Assembly (NCBI RefSeq): GCF_026393345.1
Contig: NZ_JAPLAI010000014.1
Coordinates: 7,458 to 40,485 of the forward strand
Source: Microbacterium sp.
GTDB taxonomy: Bacteria > Actinomycetota > Actinomycetes > Actinomycetales > Microbacteriaceae
Length of the DNA stretch: 33,028 bases
Direction of reading: 5' to 3'
The notes beneath the pieces are model-generated. The model saw only the letters and a program-made list of their open reading frames with translations. It did not search any database and was not told the origin of the DNA. Shown piece after piece: positions 8,166 to 16,711 of the stretch. The position numbers and the translations under genes were made by a program. Within the stretch, counting starts at the first letter, position 1. Each line of letters starts with the position of its first letter.

Positions 8166-8218
8166 GTCTCTCCGGGCGCGCGGCTCGGCCGTCGGCGCCG
8201 CCGTCGGCCACGGCCGTT

Positions 8219-8298
8219 CAAAACTCAGGACATTCCGCGGCTCCCTGCCACGCGACCCCGTGTTTCGGACACCACAGGCACAGATGTCCTGAGTTTTG
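8219..8298. repeat. Foldback element 1, 15-base perfect arms
   Basis: CAAAACTCAGGACAT at 8219-8233 and its exact reverse complement at 8284-8298 flank 50 bases. The centre contains GTGTTTCGGACAC, which can form a small hairpin. It lies between ssuC and the MOSC gene and could act as a terminator, but it has no dedicated U-tract beyond the TTTT in the arm. Confidence 0.75.
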
Positions 8299-8321
8299 CG
8301 CGAGCCTCGAGGCACCCGGCT

Positions 8322-8394
8322 GTCAGAATTCAGGCTCAGCGGCGGTTTGGGGGCGGTTTTCGGCGTCCGCGGCTGTTTCAGCCTGAATTCCGAC
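8322..8394. repeat. Foldback element 2, 15-base arms with one mismatch
   Basis: GTCAGAATTCAGGCT at 8322-8336 pairs with AGCCTGAATTCCGAC at 8380-8394 with a single mismatch, around a 43-base centre containing TTTTCGGCGTCCG. The arm length and the TTTCGG-like centre match element 1, although the arm sequence is different. The elements are only 23 bases apart. Confidence 0.72.
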
Positions 8395-8463
8395 GCCTCG
8401 CGACGGCTGTGTGGTCACGGCCGGCAGAAGGCGACACCGCGGGCGTGCCAGCATGGGAGCACC

Positions 8464-9285
8464 ATGCATGTGCGCGCACTCTTCCGTCACCCGGTCAAGG
8501 GCTTCACCCCCGAGGCCCGCGAGAGCCTGACTGTCCAGGACGACGGCCGCGTCACGGGCGACCGCGTGCTCGCCTTCCGGTTCGCCTCGGCGACGCGGCC
8601 GCAGCGTATCGACGGCCTCGACTACTGGCCCAAGAGCCAGGGACTCGCGCTCATGGACATGCCGTCGCTCGCGCGCCTGCAGCTGCACTTCGATGCAGAC
8701 CGTCAGCGCCTGCGCATCGAGCAGCACGGCACGCTCCTCGTCGAGGACAGCCTGGACGAAGACGGACGCCGCCGGATCGAGGATGCGGTCACGGCCTGGG
8801 TGCTGGAAGGTCCCGACGCCAGGCGACTCGAGGCGGAGGACGCGTTGCCCCTCCGCCTTGTCGGCGACGGCCGGACGTCCCAGTTCCAGGACCGTCCGCG
8901 CGGCTACGTATCGCTGCACGGCACCGGATCAGTTGCAGCGGTCGACGCCGCATCCCCTGCCCCCGTCGACGACCGCCGGTTCCGCTCGAACATCGTGGTC
9001 GACGACGTGCCGCCGTGGGCCGAACTCGACTGGACTGGCCACGTGACGGTCGGCGACGTCACCTTCGCGGTGCAGAACCGCATCGGCCGCTGCGCCGCTG
9101 TCATGGCGAACCCCGACACCGGCGTACGGGATGCGCGGCTGCTGCGGCTGCTCACGACCGAGTTCCAGCAGCCGGAGCCGACACTCGGCATCCTGCTGCT
9201 GCCGGTGGCTGCGGGCGGTGTGATCCGGGTGGGTGACGCGGTGACCGTCACGGCGGGTGACGGCGTCGAGCTCCCCGTAGACTGA
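8464..9285 (+). CDS. MOSC domain protein with N-terminal MOSC beta-barrel
   Basis: 273 residues. The N-terminus (MHVRALFRHPVKGFTPE) is the beta-barrel domain that precedes many MOSC domains. The C-terminal MOSC part shows FRSNIVVDDVPPW around residue 175 and the conserved cysteine in NRIGRCAAVMANPDTG near residue 213. MOSC proteins handle molybdenum cofactor or persulfide sulfur, as in molybdenum cofactor sulfurases and YiiM/mARC-type reductases. Substrate here is unknown. ATG 8464 follows GGGAGC and begins the conserved VKGF pattern. It sits alone between the foldback repeats and tRNA-Val, with only seven bases to the tRNA. Confidence 0.87.
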   Translation: MHVRALFRHPVKGFTPEARESLTVQDDGRVTGDRVLAFRFASATRPQRIDGLDYWPKSQGLALMDMPSLARLQLHFDADRQRLRIEQHGTLLVEDSLDEDGRRRIEDAVTAWVLEGPDARRLEAEDALPLRLVGDGRTSQFQDRPRGYVSLHGTGSVAAVDAASPAPVDDRRFRSNIVVDDVPPWAELDWTGHVTVGDVTFAVQNRIGRCAAVMANPDTGVRDARLLRLLTTEFQQPEPTLGILLLPVAAGGVIRVGDAVTVTAGDGVELPVD

Positions 9286-9292
9286 ACGCGAG

Positions 9293-9368
9293 GGGCCTTT
9301 AGCTCAGTTGGTAGAGCGCCACGTTTACACCGTGGATGTCGTCGGTTCGAGCCCGGCAGGGCCCACCA
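9293..9368 (+). tRNA. tRNA-Val(TAC)
   Basis: Full cloverleaf: acceptor GGGCCTT with AGGGCCC (one G-U), D-arm GCTC..GAGC, anticodon stem CCACG/CGTGG around loop TTTACAC giving anticodon TAC, T-loop TTCGAGC, discriminator A and an encoded CCA at 9366-9368. It reads GTA and probably other valine codons. It starts seven bases after the MOSC stop codon. Confidence 0.96.
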
Positions 9369-9377
9369 CCTCCTCCG

Positions 9378-9383
9378 TACACT
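9378..9383 (+). promoter_or_regulatory. Candidate -10 box for the lipoprotein gene, leaderless spacing
   Basis: TACACT ends six bases before ATG 9390. There is no ribosome site in the gap, which supports a leaderless start. It lies ten bases after the tRNA-Val CCA, so the two genes are probably transcribed separately. Confidence 0.5.
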
Positions 9384-9389
9384 GACCCC

Positions 9390-10250
9390 ATGTCAGCCCG
9401 GACGGTCTTCCGCCGCACGATGATAAGCGCCGCCCTCTCGTGCATCGTGGCGGCGTGCGTGCTGACCGGATGCGGCGGCCCCGCCCCCGACCCGCTCCCC
9501 GAGGGCGTCGAGGCGTCGCTCGTGCAGCAGCGGTCCGATGTCGCCGGGCGCCAGGCGCAGCTGCGGATCCGCAACGGCTCCGATTCCGCTGTCACGATCG
9601 GGGAGGTGAGCATCGCCGATCCGCGCTTCGTCGAGCCGGCGCAGCGGGTGGTCGACCGCACCTCCGTGCGCGCGCCCGGCGGCTCGGTCGATGTCCGCAT
9701 CCAGCTCGCTCCGGTCGACTGCGACGCGGCCGACGCGGCCACGTCGACCCTCACCCTCCACTACGTCGTCGAGGGCGCCACAGGCGTTGGCGTCGCGCCG
9801 GTCGAGGAGCAGGTGCCGTTCCTCACCGCCCTGCACGCGGCGGAGTGCCTGCGGGAGCGCGTCGACGAGGTCGCCGAGATCACCTTCGGCAGGTTCACCC
9901 CGTCGCCCGCCGAATCCCCCGCGACGCTCGAGCTCGTCATCGCCGGCACCGGCACGGATGCGGGGACGCTCAAGGTGCGCGATATCCGGGAGACGAACCT
10001 GCTCGGTTTCGTGGACGGCGAGCCGCAGTACGCCGTCGAGAAATCGGGGGATGTCACGGTAGGGCTCCCGCTCATCCCTGCGCGCTGCGACCCGCACGCC
10101 GTGCAAGAAGACAAGCGCGGCACCGTCTTCCGCGTAGACGTCGAACTCGACGGGGTCGAGGGGTCGTTCGACCTCGCGGCCACGCCCGAGCTGCGTGCCG
10201 ACATCCTCAGCTGGGTGGCCGATTGGTGCGGCTACGGACCCGACGCGTGA
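9390..10250 (+). CDS. Putative lipoprotein, function not recognised
   Basis: 286 residues. The signal sequence MSARTVFRRTMISAALSCIV ends in lipobox LTGC with Cys at 28, so the product should be lipid-anchored outside the membrane. The mature part consists mainly of alternating beta-strand-like segments (QAQLRIRNGSDSAVTIGEVSI, SVDVRIQLAPVDC, TLTLHYVVEG, ATLELVIAGTGTDAGTLKVRDI), suggesting immunoglobulin-like or jelly-roll domains, and four cysteines after the lipobox. I do not recognise a named family. Homology is unlikely to extend into the preceding tRNA, so ATG 9390 was chosen. Confidence 0.75.
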   Translation: MSARTVFRRTMISAALSCIVAACVLTGCGGPAPDPLPEGVEASLVQQRSDVAGRQAQLRIRNGSDSAVTIGEVSIADPRFVEPAQRVVDRTSVRAPGGSVDVRIQLAPVDCDAADAATSTLTLHYVVEGATGVGVAPVEEQVPFLTALHAAECLRERVDEVAEITFGRFTPSPAESPATLELVIAGTGTDAGTLKVRDIRETNLLGFVDGEPQYAVEKSGDVTVGLPLIPARCDPHAVQEDKRGTVFRVDVELDGVEGSFDLAATPELRADILSWVADWCGYGPDA

Positions 10251-10289
10251 GACACCGCACGGATGCATCCCCCGCGGTCCGCATGTCGC

Positions 10290-10295
10290 TAGGCT
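10290..10295 (+). promoter_or_regulatory. -10 box of the aceE transcript
   Basis: TAGGCT predicts transcription from about 10302, giving a leader of about 85 bases before GTG 10386. The leader holds two perfect inverted repeats and a GAAAGGG ribosome site. Confidence 0.5.
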
Positions 10296-10305
10296 GGACG
10301 ACGGT

Positions 10306-10328
10306 GCATTGTGGCTGGCTAACAATGC
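10306..10328 (+). promoter_or_regulatory. Inverted repeat at the aceE start point
   Basis: GCATTGT (10306-10312) and ACAATGC (10322-10328) are perfect 7-base arms around nine bases. It begins about four bases after the predicted start point, a usual place for a repressor operator; it could also fold in the RNA. Confidence 0.5.
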
Positions 10329-10350
10329 CTGCACCGATCTGATGGCTGTT

Positions 10351-10369
10351 TCTGGCACGACCTGCCAGA
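10351..10369 (+). promoter_or_regulatory. Second inverted repeat in the aceE leader
   Basis: TCTGGCA (10351-10357) and TGCCAGA (10363-10369) are perfect 7-base arms with a five-base loop. The hairpin ends five bases before the ribosome site, so RNA folding could affect translation of aceE. A protein operator is the alternative. Confidence 0.5.
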
Positions 10370-10385
10370 TGATGAAAGGGCACAT

Positions 10386-13112
10386 GTGACCGTCCACGAT
10401 CAGGATCCATATTCGCAAGGGCCCCTCGACAGCGACCCGGAGGAAACCTCCGAATGGCAGGAATCGCTGCAGCAGCTGGTTGACGCGAAGGGCCACGGAC
10501 GTGGCCGCGAGATCATGCTCAGCCTGCTGAAGACGTCGCGGGACCTGCACCTCGGCGTCCCCATGGTGCCGACGACCGACTACATCAACACGATCGCTCC
10601 CGAGAACGAGCCGGAATTCCCCGGTGACGAAGAGATCGAGCGCCGCTACCGCGCCTGGATCCGCTGGAACGCCGCCATCACGGTGCACCGCGCGCAGCGC
10701 CCCGGAATCGGTGTCGGTGGACACATCTCCACCTACGCATCGTCCGCGGCCCTGTACGAAGTCGGCTTCAACCACTTCTTCCGCGGTGCCGACCACCCCT
10801 CCGGTGGCGACCAGATCTTCTTCCAGGGCCACGCCTCGCCCGGCATGTACGCCCGCTCGTTCCTCGAAGGCCGTCTCAGCGAGACGCAGCTCGACGGGTT
10901 CCGCCAGGAGAAGTCGGCGGCGCCGAACGGTCTCCCCTCGTACCCGCATCCGCGCCTCATGCCCGACTACTGGCAGTTCCCGACGGTGTCGATGGGCCTC
11001 GGTCCCATCAACGCCATCTATCAGGCGATGACGAACAAGTACCTCGCCAACCGCGGCATCAAGGACGTCTCCGACTCGCACGTGTGGGCGTTCCTCGGCG
11101 ACGGTGAGATGGATGAGGTCGAAAGCCGCGGTCAGCTCCAGGTCGCCGCGAACGAGGGCCTGGACAACCTGACCTTCGTCGTCAACTGCAACCTGCAGCG
11201 CCTCGACGGCCCGGTCCGCGGTAACGGCAAGATCATCCAGGAGCTCGAGAGCTTCTTCCGCGGTGCCGGCTGGAACGTCATCAAGGTCATCTGGGGCCGG
11301 GAGTGGGACGACCTGCTCGCCCGCGACACCGACGGCGCCCTGCTGAACCTCATGAACGTCACCCCCGACGGTGACTTCCAGACGTACAAGGCCGAGAACG
11401 GCGCCTACGTGCGTGAGCACTTCTTCGGTCGCGACGAGCGCGCCGCCGCCCTGGTGAAGGACTACTCCGACGAGCAGGTCTGGAACCTCAAGCGCGGTGG
11501 CCACGATTACCGCAAGGTGTACGCGGCGTTCAAGGCGGCGCAGGAGCACAAGGGCCAGCCCACCGTCATCCTCGCCCACACCATCAAGGGCTACGGTCTC
11601 GGACCGCACTTCGAGGGCCGCAACGCGACCCACCAGATGAAGAAAATGACGCTCGAGGACCTCAAGCAGTTCCGCGACGCGATGCACATCCCGATCTCTG
11701 ACGCGAAGCTCGAAGAGAACCCCTACCTGCCGCCGTACTACAACCCCGGTCCGCAGGACGAGACGATCCAGTACCTGCTGGAGCGTCGCCGCGCCCTCGG
11801 CGGTTTCCTGCCCGAGCGTCGCAGCCACCACGTCGGCCTCGAGCTGCCGGACGACAAGGCCTACGCCCTGCCCAAGAAGGGCTCCGGCACGCAGGAGATC
11901 GCCACCACCATGGCGTTCGTTCGACTGCTCAAGGACCTGCTGCGCTCCAAGGACTTCGGTCACCGCATCGTGCCGATCATCCCGGATGAGGCACGCACGT
12001 TCGGCATGGACGCGTACTTCCCGACGGCGAAGATCTACAACCCGAACGGGCAGAACTACACCTCCGTCGACCGCGAGCTGCTGCTCGCGTACAAGGAGAG
12101 CCCGCAGGGCCAGCTCGTGCACGTCGGCATCAACGAGGCCGGCGCCATGGCCGCATTCACCTCGATTGGCACGTCCTACGCGACGCACGGCGAGCCCCTC
12201 ATCCCGGTGTACGTCTTCTACTCGATGTTCGGGTTCCAGCGCACCGGCGACGCGAACTGGGCCGCCGGCGACCAGATGGCGCGCGGCTTCATCATCGGCG
12301 CCACCGCCGGCCGCACGACCCTGACCGGTGAGGGCCTGCAGCACGCCGACGGACACTCGCTGCTGCTCGCGTCGACCAACCCGGCCACGGTGTCCTACGA
12401 CCCTGCCTACGGGTACGAGATCGCACACATCGTGCGGGCGGGCCTGGAGCGCCTGTACGGCGGGAAGCACCCCGACCCGAACGTGATGTACTACATCACC
12501 GTCTACAACGAGCCGATCGTCATGCCCGCCGAGCCCGAGGACGTGGATGTCGACGGCATCCTGCGCGGTCTCCACCGTATCTCCGAGGGCACCGGCGACG
12601 GGCCCCGCACGCAGCTGCTCGCCTCCGGCGTCGGTGTGCCGTGGGCGCTCGAAGCGCAGCAGCTGCTGCGCGAGGACTGGGGCGTGACCGCGGACGTGTG
12701 GTCGGTCACCTCGTGGGGCGAACTGCGCCGCGACGGACTGGCCGCCGACGAGCACAACTTCCTCCACCCGGACGAGGAGCCGCGGACGGCATACGTGACC
12801 GAGAAGCTGAAGGATGCTGACGGCCCCGTCGTCGCCGTCAGCGACTTCATGCACGCGGTGCAGGACCAGATCCGGCAGTGGGTGCCGCGTCGATTCCTGA
12901 CGCTCGGCGCCGACGGCTTCGGGTTCTCGGACACGCGCGCCGCCGCTCGACGGTACTTCAAGATCGACGGTCCCTCGATCGCGGTGCGCGCCCTGCAGGG
13001 CCTCGCCGACGACGGCAAGATCGACCGTTCGGTGATCGCGCAGGCCATCGAGAAGTACCGGCTCCACGACGTCGCTGCCGGCACCACCGGCAACGCGGGC
13101 GGGGAGAGCTAA
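10386..13112 (+). CDS. aceE: Pyruvate dehydrogenase E1 component, homodimeric type
   Basis: Thiamine-diphosphate enzyme of 908 residues that decarboxylates pyruvate and passes the acetyl group to the E2 lipoyl domain, producing acetyl-CoA. It is the single-chain AceE type used by actinobacteria. The cofactor motif GDGEMDE at about 238-244 is followed by [17 protein letters not shown] about 35 residues later. [26 protein letters not shown] and the C-terminal [13 protein letters not shown] block are also typical. GTG 10386 follows GAAAGGG. No aceF or lpd lies nearby, so E2 and E3 are encoded elsewhere, as in Corynebacterium. The downstream fasR-like gene begins four bases after the TAA stop, so the two are probably co-transcribed. 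Confidence 0.97.
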   Translation: MTVHDQDPYSQGPLDSDPEETSEWQESLQQLVDAKGHGRGREIMLSLLKTSRDLHLGVPMVPTTDYINTIAPENEPEFPGDEEIERRYRAWIRWNAAITVHRAQRPGIGVGGHISTYASSAALYEVGFNHFFRGADHPSGGDQIFFQGHASPGMYARSFLEGRLSETQLDGFRQEKSAAPNGLPSYPHPRLMPDYWQFPTVSMGLGPINAIYQAMTNKYLANRGIKDVSDSHVWAFLGDGEMDEVESRGQLQVAANEGLDNLTFVVNCNLQRLDGPVRGNGKIIQELESFFRGAGWNVIKVIWGREWDDLLARDTDGALLNLMNVTPDGDFQTYKAENGAYVREHFFGRDERAAALVKDYSDEQVWNLKRGGHDYRKVYAAFKAAQEHKGQPTVILAHTIKGYGLGPHFEGRNATHQMKKMTLEDLKQFRDAMHIPISDAKLEENPYLPPYYNPGPQDETIQYLLERRRALGGFLPERRSHHVGLELPDDKAYALPKKGSGTQEIATTMAFVRLLKDLLRSKDFGHRIVPIIPDEARTFGMDAYFPTAKIYNPNGQNYTSVDRELLLAYKESPQGQLVHVGINEAGAMAAFTSIGTSYATHGEPLIPVYVFYSMFGFQRTGDANWAAGDQMARGFIIGATAGRTTLTGEGLQHADGHSLLLASTNPATVSYDPAYGYEIAHIVRAGLERLYGGKHPDPNVMYYITVYNEPIVMPAEPEDVDVDGILRGLHRISEGTGDGPRTQLLASGVGVPWALEAQQLLREDWGVTADVWSVTSWGELRRDGLAADEHNFLHPDEEPRTAYVTEKLKDADGPVVAVSDFMHAVQDQIRQWVPRRFLTLGADGFGFSDTRAAARRYFKIDGPSIAVRALQGLADDGKIDRSVIAQAIEKYRLHDVAAGTTGNAGGES

Positions 13113-13116
13113 CCCG

Positions 13117-14334
13117 GTGACGACCACGCCGACGCCTGCGGAGAAGGCGGAGACGCTCGCCTGGTTGCGGCGCATCTCCGGCGACCTCGCGACGGCGACG
13201 ATCAAGCGACTCGAGGACACGCTGCCCTGGTATGCGGGAATGCCGCCCGGGCGGCGGTCCTCGGTCGGCTTGGTCGCGCAGGCCGGTATCACGTCGTTCA
13301 TCTCCTGGTACGACGACCCCACCTCGACCCCGTGGATCGCGGCGGACATCTTCGCCGCCGCCCCACGGGAGCTGCTGCGCAGCGTCAGCCTGCAGCAGAC
13401 ACTGCAGCTGATCCGCGTGACTGTGGAGGTCACCGAGGAACGGGTCGCCGGCCGTGGAGATGACCTCCGCGAGGCCATGCTGCTCTACTCGCGCGAACTC
13501 GCCTTCGCTTCCGCGGACGTGTACGCCCGTGCCGCCGAGGCGCGCGGGCTCTGGGACGCGCGCCTCGAGGCGCTGGTGGTGGACTCCATCCTCACCGGCG
13601 AGGCCGACGAGGAGCTCCCGAGCCGTATCGCCGCCCTCGGCTGGCACGGACACGGCGAGGTGGCGGTGCTCGTCGGCACCACGCCCCCGCAGTTCGACGT
13701 GGACCACCTTCGGCGGATGGCACGCAAGCTCGGCGTCGACGTGCTCGTCGGCGTGCAGGGCTCGCGCCTCGTGCTGGTCATCGGCCGCACCGAACCGGGG
13801 ACGGGTGCCGGCGAGGACGGCGCGGAGCTGTCGTTCCCCGAGATCGCCCGCCGCCTCGAACCGGGGTTCGGCACCGGGCACCTCGTGCTCGGACCGACCG
13901 TCCCGGCGCTCGTGGATGCGGGGCAGAGTGCCCGCGCCTCGCTCGCCGGATTCGCCGTGGCCCGCGCGTGGCGAAACGCCCCGCGTCCGGTCGAGGCCGA
14001 CGACCTCCTCCCCGAGCGGGCACTGGCCGGTGATGCCGTCGCCCGCCACACGCTGGTGGAGCGGATCTACCGGCCCCTCCGGGCGCACAGCGCGGACCTG
14101 GTCACGACCCTCTGGAGTTATCTCGACAACGGCCGGTCGCTCGAAGCCACCGCCCGCGAGCTGTTCGTGCACCCGAACACGGTCCGGTACCGCCTCAAGC
14201 GGGTATCCGACGTGATCGGCTGGGACGCCACCGGTCCTCGTGAGGCGCTCATCCTGCAGACCGCCCTGATCCTGGGCGCGATCGGCACCGACACGACGCG
14301 TCGCCGCCCTGCAGCGACACGCCGTCCCCGATGA
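13117..14334 (+). CDS. fasR: PucR/CdaR-type regulator, FasR-like activator of fatty acid synthesis
   Basis: 405 residues. The C-terminal PucR-type helix-turn-helix is clear: TLWSYLDNGRSLEATARELF then VHPNTVRYRLKRVSDVIGWD. A GGDEF-like CdaR domain lies in the middle (about 170-300), and the N-terminus holds a domain that may sense a ligand. In Streptomyces coelicolor the homologue next to fabD-fabH-acpP-fabF is FasR, which activates that operon; the same order here supports the assignment. GTG 13117 follows GGGGAG inside the end of aceE, with a four-base gap to the aceE stop. A perfect inverted repeat starts immediately after its own stop codon (14335-14355), so it probably acts on the next promoter. 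Function is inferred from family and position. Confidence 0.85.
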   Translation: MTTTPTPAEKAETLAWLRRISGDLATATIKRLEDTLPWYAGMPPGRRSSVGLVAQAGITSFISWYDDPTSTPWIAADIFAAAPRELLRSVSLQQTLQLIRVTVEVTEERVAGRGDDLREAMLLYSRELAFASADVYARAAEARGLWDARLEALVVDSILTGEADEELPSRIAALGWHGHGEVAVLVGTTPPQFDVDHLRRMARKLGVDVLVGVQGSRLVLVIGRTEPGTGAGEDGAELSFPEIARRLEPGFGTGHLVLGPTVPALVDAGQSARASLAGFAVARAWRNAPRPVEADDLLPERALAGDAVARHTLVERIYRPLRAHSADLVTTLWSYLDNGRSLEATARELFVHPNTVRYRLKRVSDVIGWDATGPREALILQTALILGAIGTDTTRRRPAATRRPR

Positions 14335-14355
14335 CTTTGTGGCCCTGACACAAAG
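14335..14355. promoter_or_regulatory. Candidate FasR operator upstream of fabD
   Basis: CTTTGTG (14335-14341) and CACAAAG (14349-14355) are perfect 7-base arms with a seven-base spacer. A partial copy, ACAAAGGTT, recurs at 14396-14404. Both lie between the fasR-like stop and the fabD start, where an activator of the fab genes would bind. Confidence 0.6.
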
Positions 14356-14406
14356 GTTTCCCGCGATTCTGTGTCGTCGCCGCCAGATCCCACCGACAAA
14401 GGTTGG

Positions 14407-14412
14407 CAGGAT
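14407..14412 (+). promoter_or_regulatory. Candidate -10 box for fabD, leaderless spacing
   Basis: CAGGAT ends six bases before GTG 14419. It fits the loose xAxxxT pattern, and weak -10 boxes are usual for activator-dependent promoters. The AGGATGG here could alternatively serve as a ribosome site. Confidence 0.4.
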
Positions 14413-14418
14413 GGAACA

Positions 14419-15339
14419 GTGATCATCGGCGCATTCCCCGGGCAGGGTTCTCAAACCCCCGGCTTCCTCTCCCCCTGGCTCGACCTTCCCGGCGCACGCG
14501 ATCTCGTGGGCGTCTACGGCGAGGCCGCGGAGGTGGACCTCATCGCCGCCGGCACCGAGTGGGATGCCGACGCGATCCGTGACACCAAGGTCGCGCAGCC
14601 GCTGATCGTCGCGGCCAGCCTGCTGTCGTGGTGGGCCCTGGTCCAGCGCGCCGACCGCGCCTTCGACGGTGTCGCGGGCCACTCAGTCGGCGAGATCGCC
14701 GCGCTGGTCGCGGCCGGCGTCCTGTCCGCCGATGACGGGATGCGGCTCGTCGGTGTCCGCGGTCGCGCCATGGCCGACGCAGCCGCGCTCGAGACCACCG
14801 GCATGGCCGCCGTCGTCGGTGGCGTCGAAGCCGACGTCCTGGCGCGCCTCGCGGAGCTCGATCTCACCCCCGCCAACTACAACGGCGGCGGGCAGATCGT
14901 CGCCGCCGGAGCCGCAGACCACCTGGCGGAACTCGTCGCATCCGGACCCCGTGGTGCACGGGTCATCCCGCTGCAGGTCGCCGGCGCGTTCCATACCCGG
15001 TACATGGCCCCGGCCGTCGAAACCCTCGCGACCGCCGCATCCGCCCTCACCCCTGCCGACCCGTCGCTGCAGCTGTGGACGAACGCCGACGGCAGCGTCG
15101 TCACGTCAGGCGCTCGTGCGCTGGAGCTCCTCATCGGGCAGGTCGCCTCCCCGGTCCGCTGGGACCTGTGCATGGCCGCGTTCGCCGAGGCGGGCGTCAC
15201 CGGCATCATCGAGTTCGCCCCGGCCGGCACGCTCGTCGGCCTCGCCAAGCGGGCCCTGCGCGGCGTACCGTCAGTGGCGGTCAAGACGCCCGAGGACCTG
15301 GATGCAGCCGTGGCGCTGCTGAGCGAGGAGAACGCATGA
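14419..15339 (+). CDS. fabD: Malonyl-CoA:ACP transacylase
   Basis: Transfers malonyl from CoA to acyl carrier protein for type II fatty acid synthesis in the cytoplasm. 306 residues, the usual size. FPGQGSQ lies at residues 6-12, the catalytic serine at 89 in GHSVGE, and the active-site histidine in AGAFHTRYM near 197. The chosen GTG start gives the standard MIIGAFPGQGSQ beginning. Its TGA stop overlaps the fabH ATG by two bases, so the genes are translationally coupled. Confidence 0.96.
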   Translation: MIIGAFPGQGSQTPGFLSPWLDLPGARDLVGVYGEAAEVDLIAAGTEWDADAIRDTKVAQPLIVAASLLSWWALVQRADRAFDGVAGHSVGEIAALVAAGVLSADDGMRLVGVRGRAMADAAALETTGMAAVVGGVEADVLARLAELDLTPANYNGGGQIVAAGAADHLAELVASGPRGARVIPLQVAGAFHTRYMAPAVETLATAASALTPADPSLQLWTNADGSVVTSGARALELLIGQVASPVRWDLCMAAFAEAGVTGIIEFAPAGTLVGLAKRALRGVPSVAVKTPEDLDAAVALLSEENA

Positions 15340-16340
15340 GCACGCCCACCCTGAAGCAGGCCTCGGGGCCTGCCTACACCCGCATCTACTCGTTCGGTGC
15401 GGCTCGGGGCGAGAACGCCGTCACCAACGACGACATCGTGGGTCCGATCAACTCCAGCGACGAGTGGATCCGCCAGCGCACCGGCATCATCACGCGCAAG
15501 CGCGCCGTGCCCACCACATCTGCGACCGACCTCGCCACGGATGCGGCCCGCGAGGCGATCGAGCGGTCCGGAGTGCCCGCAGATCAGATCGACCTGGTCA
15601 TCGTGGCCACCATCAGCAACGTGCGCCAGACCCCGTCGATGTCGGCTGTCGTCGCCGACCGGGTCGGCGCCAACCCGGCGGCCGCCTACGACTCCAATGC
15701 CGCATGCGCCGGCTTCGCCTACGGCATCGCCCAGGCGGACGCCCTCATCCGGGCCGGTGCCGCGCATTACGCCGTGGTCATCGGTGCCGAGAAACTGTCC
15801 GACGTCGTCGATCCGACCGATCGCAGCATCTCTTTCCTCCTCGGCGACGGGGCCGGTGCGGTCGTGATCGGCCCGAGCGACACCCCCGCGATCGGACCCA
15901 CGGTGTGGGGGTCGGACGGGTCGAAGGCCGACACCGTCGGCATGAACGCGACCCTCACCGAGTTCCGCGACGGCGAGGCCGAGTGGCCCACCCTCCGTCA
16001 AGACGGGCCGTCCGTGTTCCGCTGGGCCGTGTGGGAAATGGCCAAGGTCGCCCGGCAGGCAATCGAGGCGGCAGGCATCGAGGCCGCCGATCTCGCGGCA
16101 TTCATCCCGCACCAGGCGAACATGCGCATCATCGACGAGTTCGCAAAGCAGCTGAAGCTGCCCGACACCGTCGCGATCGCGCGGGACATCGAGACGACGG
16201 GCAACACCTCCGCTGCATCCATCCCCCTCGCCGCCCATCGCCTGCTCGAAGAGCACCCGGAGCTCAGCGGCGGTCTCGCCCTGCAGATCGGGTTCGGCGC
16301 CGGACTCGTGTTCGGCGCGCAGGTGGTCGTGCTCCCGTGA
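15336..16340 (+). CDS. fabH: Beta-ketoacyl-ACP synthase III
   Basis: Starts fatty acid chains by condensing an acyl-CoA primer with malonyl-ACP. The full triad is present: Cys124 in SNAACAGFAYG, His259 in FIPHQANMRII and Asn290 in TTGNTSAAS. 334 residues, normal length. Actinobacterial FabH enzymes commonly accept branched primers, which would agree with iso/anteiso lipids of Microbacteriaceae, but specificity is not visible in the sequence. It overlaps fabD by four bases (ATGA). Confidence 0.96.
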   Translation: MSTPTLKQASGPAYTRIYSFGAARGENAVTNDDIVGPINSSDEWIRQRTGIITRKRAVPTTSATDLATDAAREAIERSGVPADQIDLVIVATISNVRQTPSMSAVVADRVGANPAAAYDSNAACAGFAYGIAQADALIRAGAAHYAVVIGAEKLSDVVDPTDRSISFLLGDGAGAVVIGPSDTPAIGPTVWGSDGSKADTVGMNATLTEFRDGEAEWPTLRQDGPSVFRWAVWEMAKVARQAIEAAGIEAADLAAFIPHQANMRIIDEFAKQLKLPDTVAIARDIETTGNTSAASIPLAAHRLLEEHPELSGGLALQIGFGAGLVFGAQVVVLP

Positions 16341-16358
16341 CCGGGAATGCCACCGCCC

Positions 16359-16364
16359 TAGACT
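16359..16364 (+). promoter_or_regulatory. Candidate internal promoter before acpP
   Basis: TAGACT in the 69-base gap after fabH predicts a start near 16371 and a 39-base leader with a strong AGAAGGAG ribosome site. An extra promoter would help supply the large amount of acyl carrier protein a cell needs. Confidence 0.45.
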
Positions 16365-16409
16365 GATTCGCGGTGCCCAGCCGCCCAAACCCAACCAGAA
16401 GGAGAAATC

Positions 16410-16658
16410 ATGGCCCTTTCGAGTGACGAGGTCCTCGCCGGACTCGCAGAGCTCATCACGGACGAGACCGGCATCTCGGCCGACGAGGTCGCGCTCGAGA
16501 AGTCCTTCACGGACGACCTCGACATCGACTCGATCTCGATGATGACCATCGTCGTCAACGCCGAGGAGAAGTTCGGCGTCACGATCCCCGACGACGAGGT
16601 CAAGAACCTCAAGACCGTCGGCGACGCCGTCAGCTTCATCACGTCCAACCAGGCGTGA
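16410..16658 (+). CDS. acpP: Acyl carrier protein
   Basis: Acidic 82-residue carrier that holds growing acyl chains on a phosphopantetheine arm. The attachment serine is Ser41 in DIDSISMM, within the usual helix II context, followed by EEKFGVTIPDDEVKNLKTVGD. The ribosome site AGAAGGAG is the strongest in the fab cluster. It lies between fabH and fabF, the standard actinobacterial order. Confidence 0.97.
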   Translation: MALSSDEVLAGLAELITDETGISADEVALEKSFTDDLDIDSISMMTIVVNAEEKFGVTIPDDEVKNLKTVGDAVSFITSNQA

Positions 16659-16711
16659 CTTCGCGCGGTGGGGGCGATGCCCCCACCGCTCAACCCATTC
16701 AGAGAGCGAAC

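Larger units (their letters stand above)
8166..8463. other. 298-base gene-free stretch with two foldback repeats
   Basis: No convincing coding region. The first 50 bases are plain GC-rich sequence after ssuC. Two successive long inverted repeats follow (entered separately). The last 70 bases lead into the MOSC gene and show only a GGGAGC ribosome site. The repeats have more A and T than their surroundings. Confidence 0.7.

Noticed and set aside
8219..8394. CRISPR array or attachment site made of the repeats
   Set aside because: There are inverted, not direct, repeats with no regular spacers, no cas genes and no integrase; the tRNA-Val nearby has no duplicated 3' end.
9393..13478. Minus-strand open frame of 1361 residues opposite the lipoprotein and aceE genes
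   Set aside because: High-GC antisense frames stay open by codon bias; the plus strand holds an unambiguous AceE, and the antisense product has no domain pattern.
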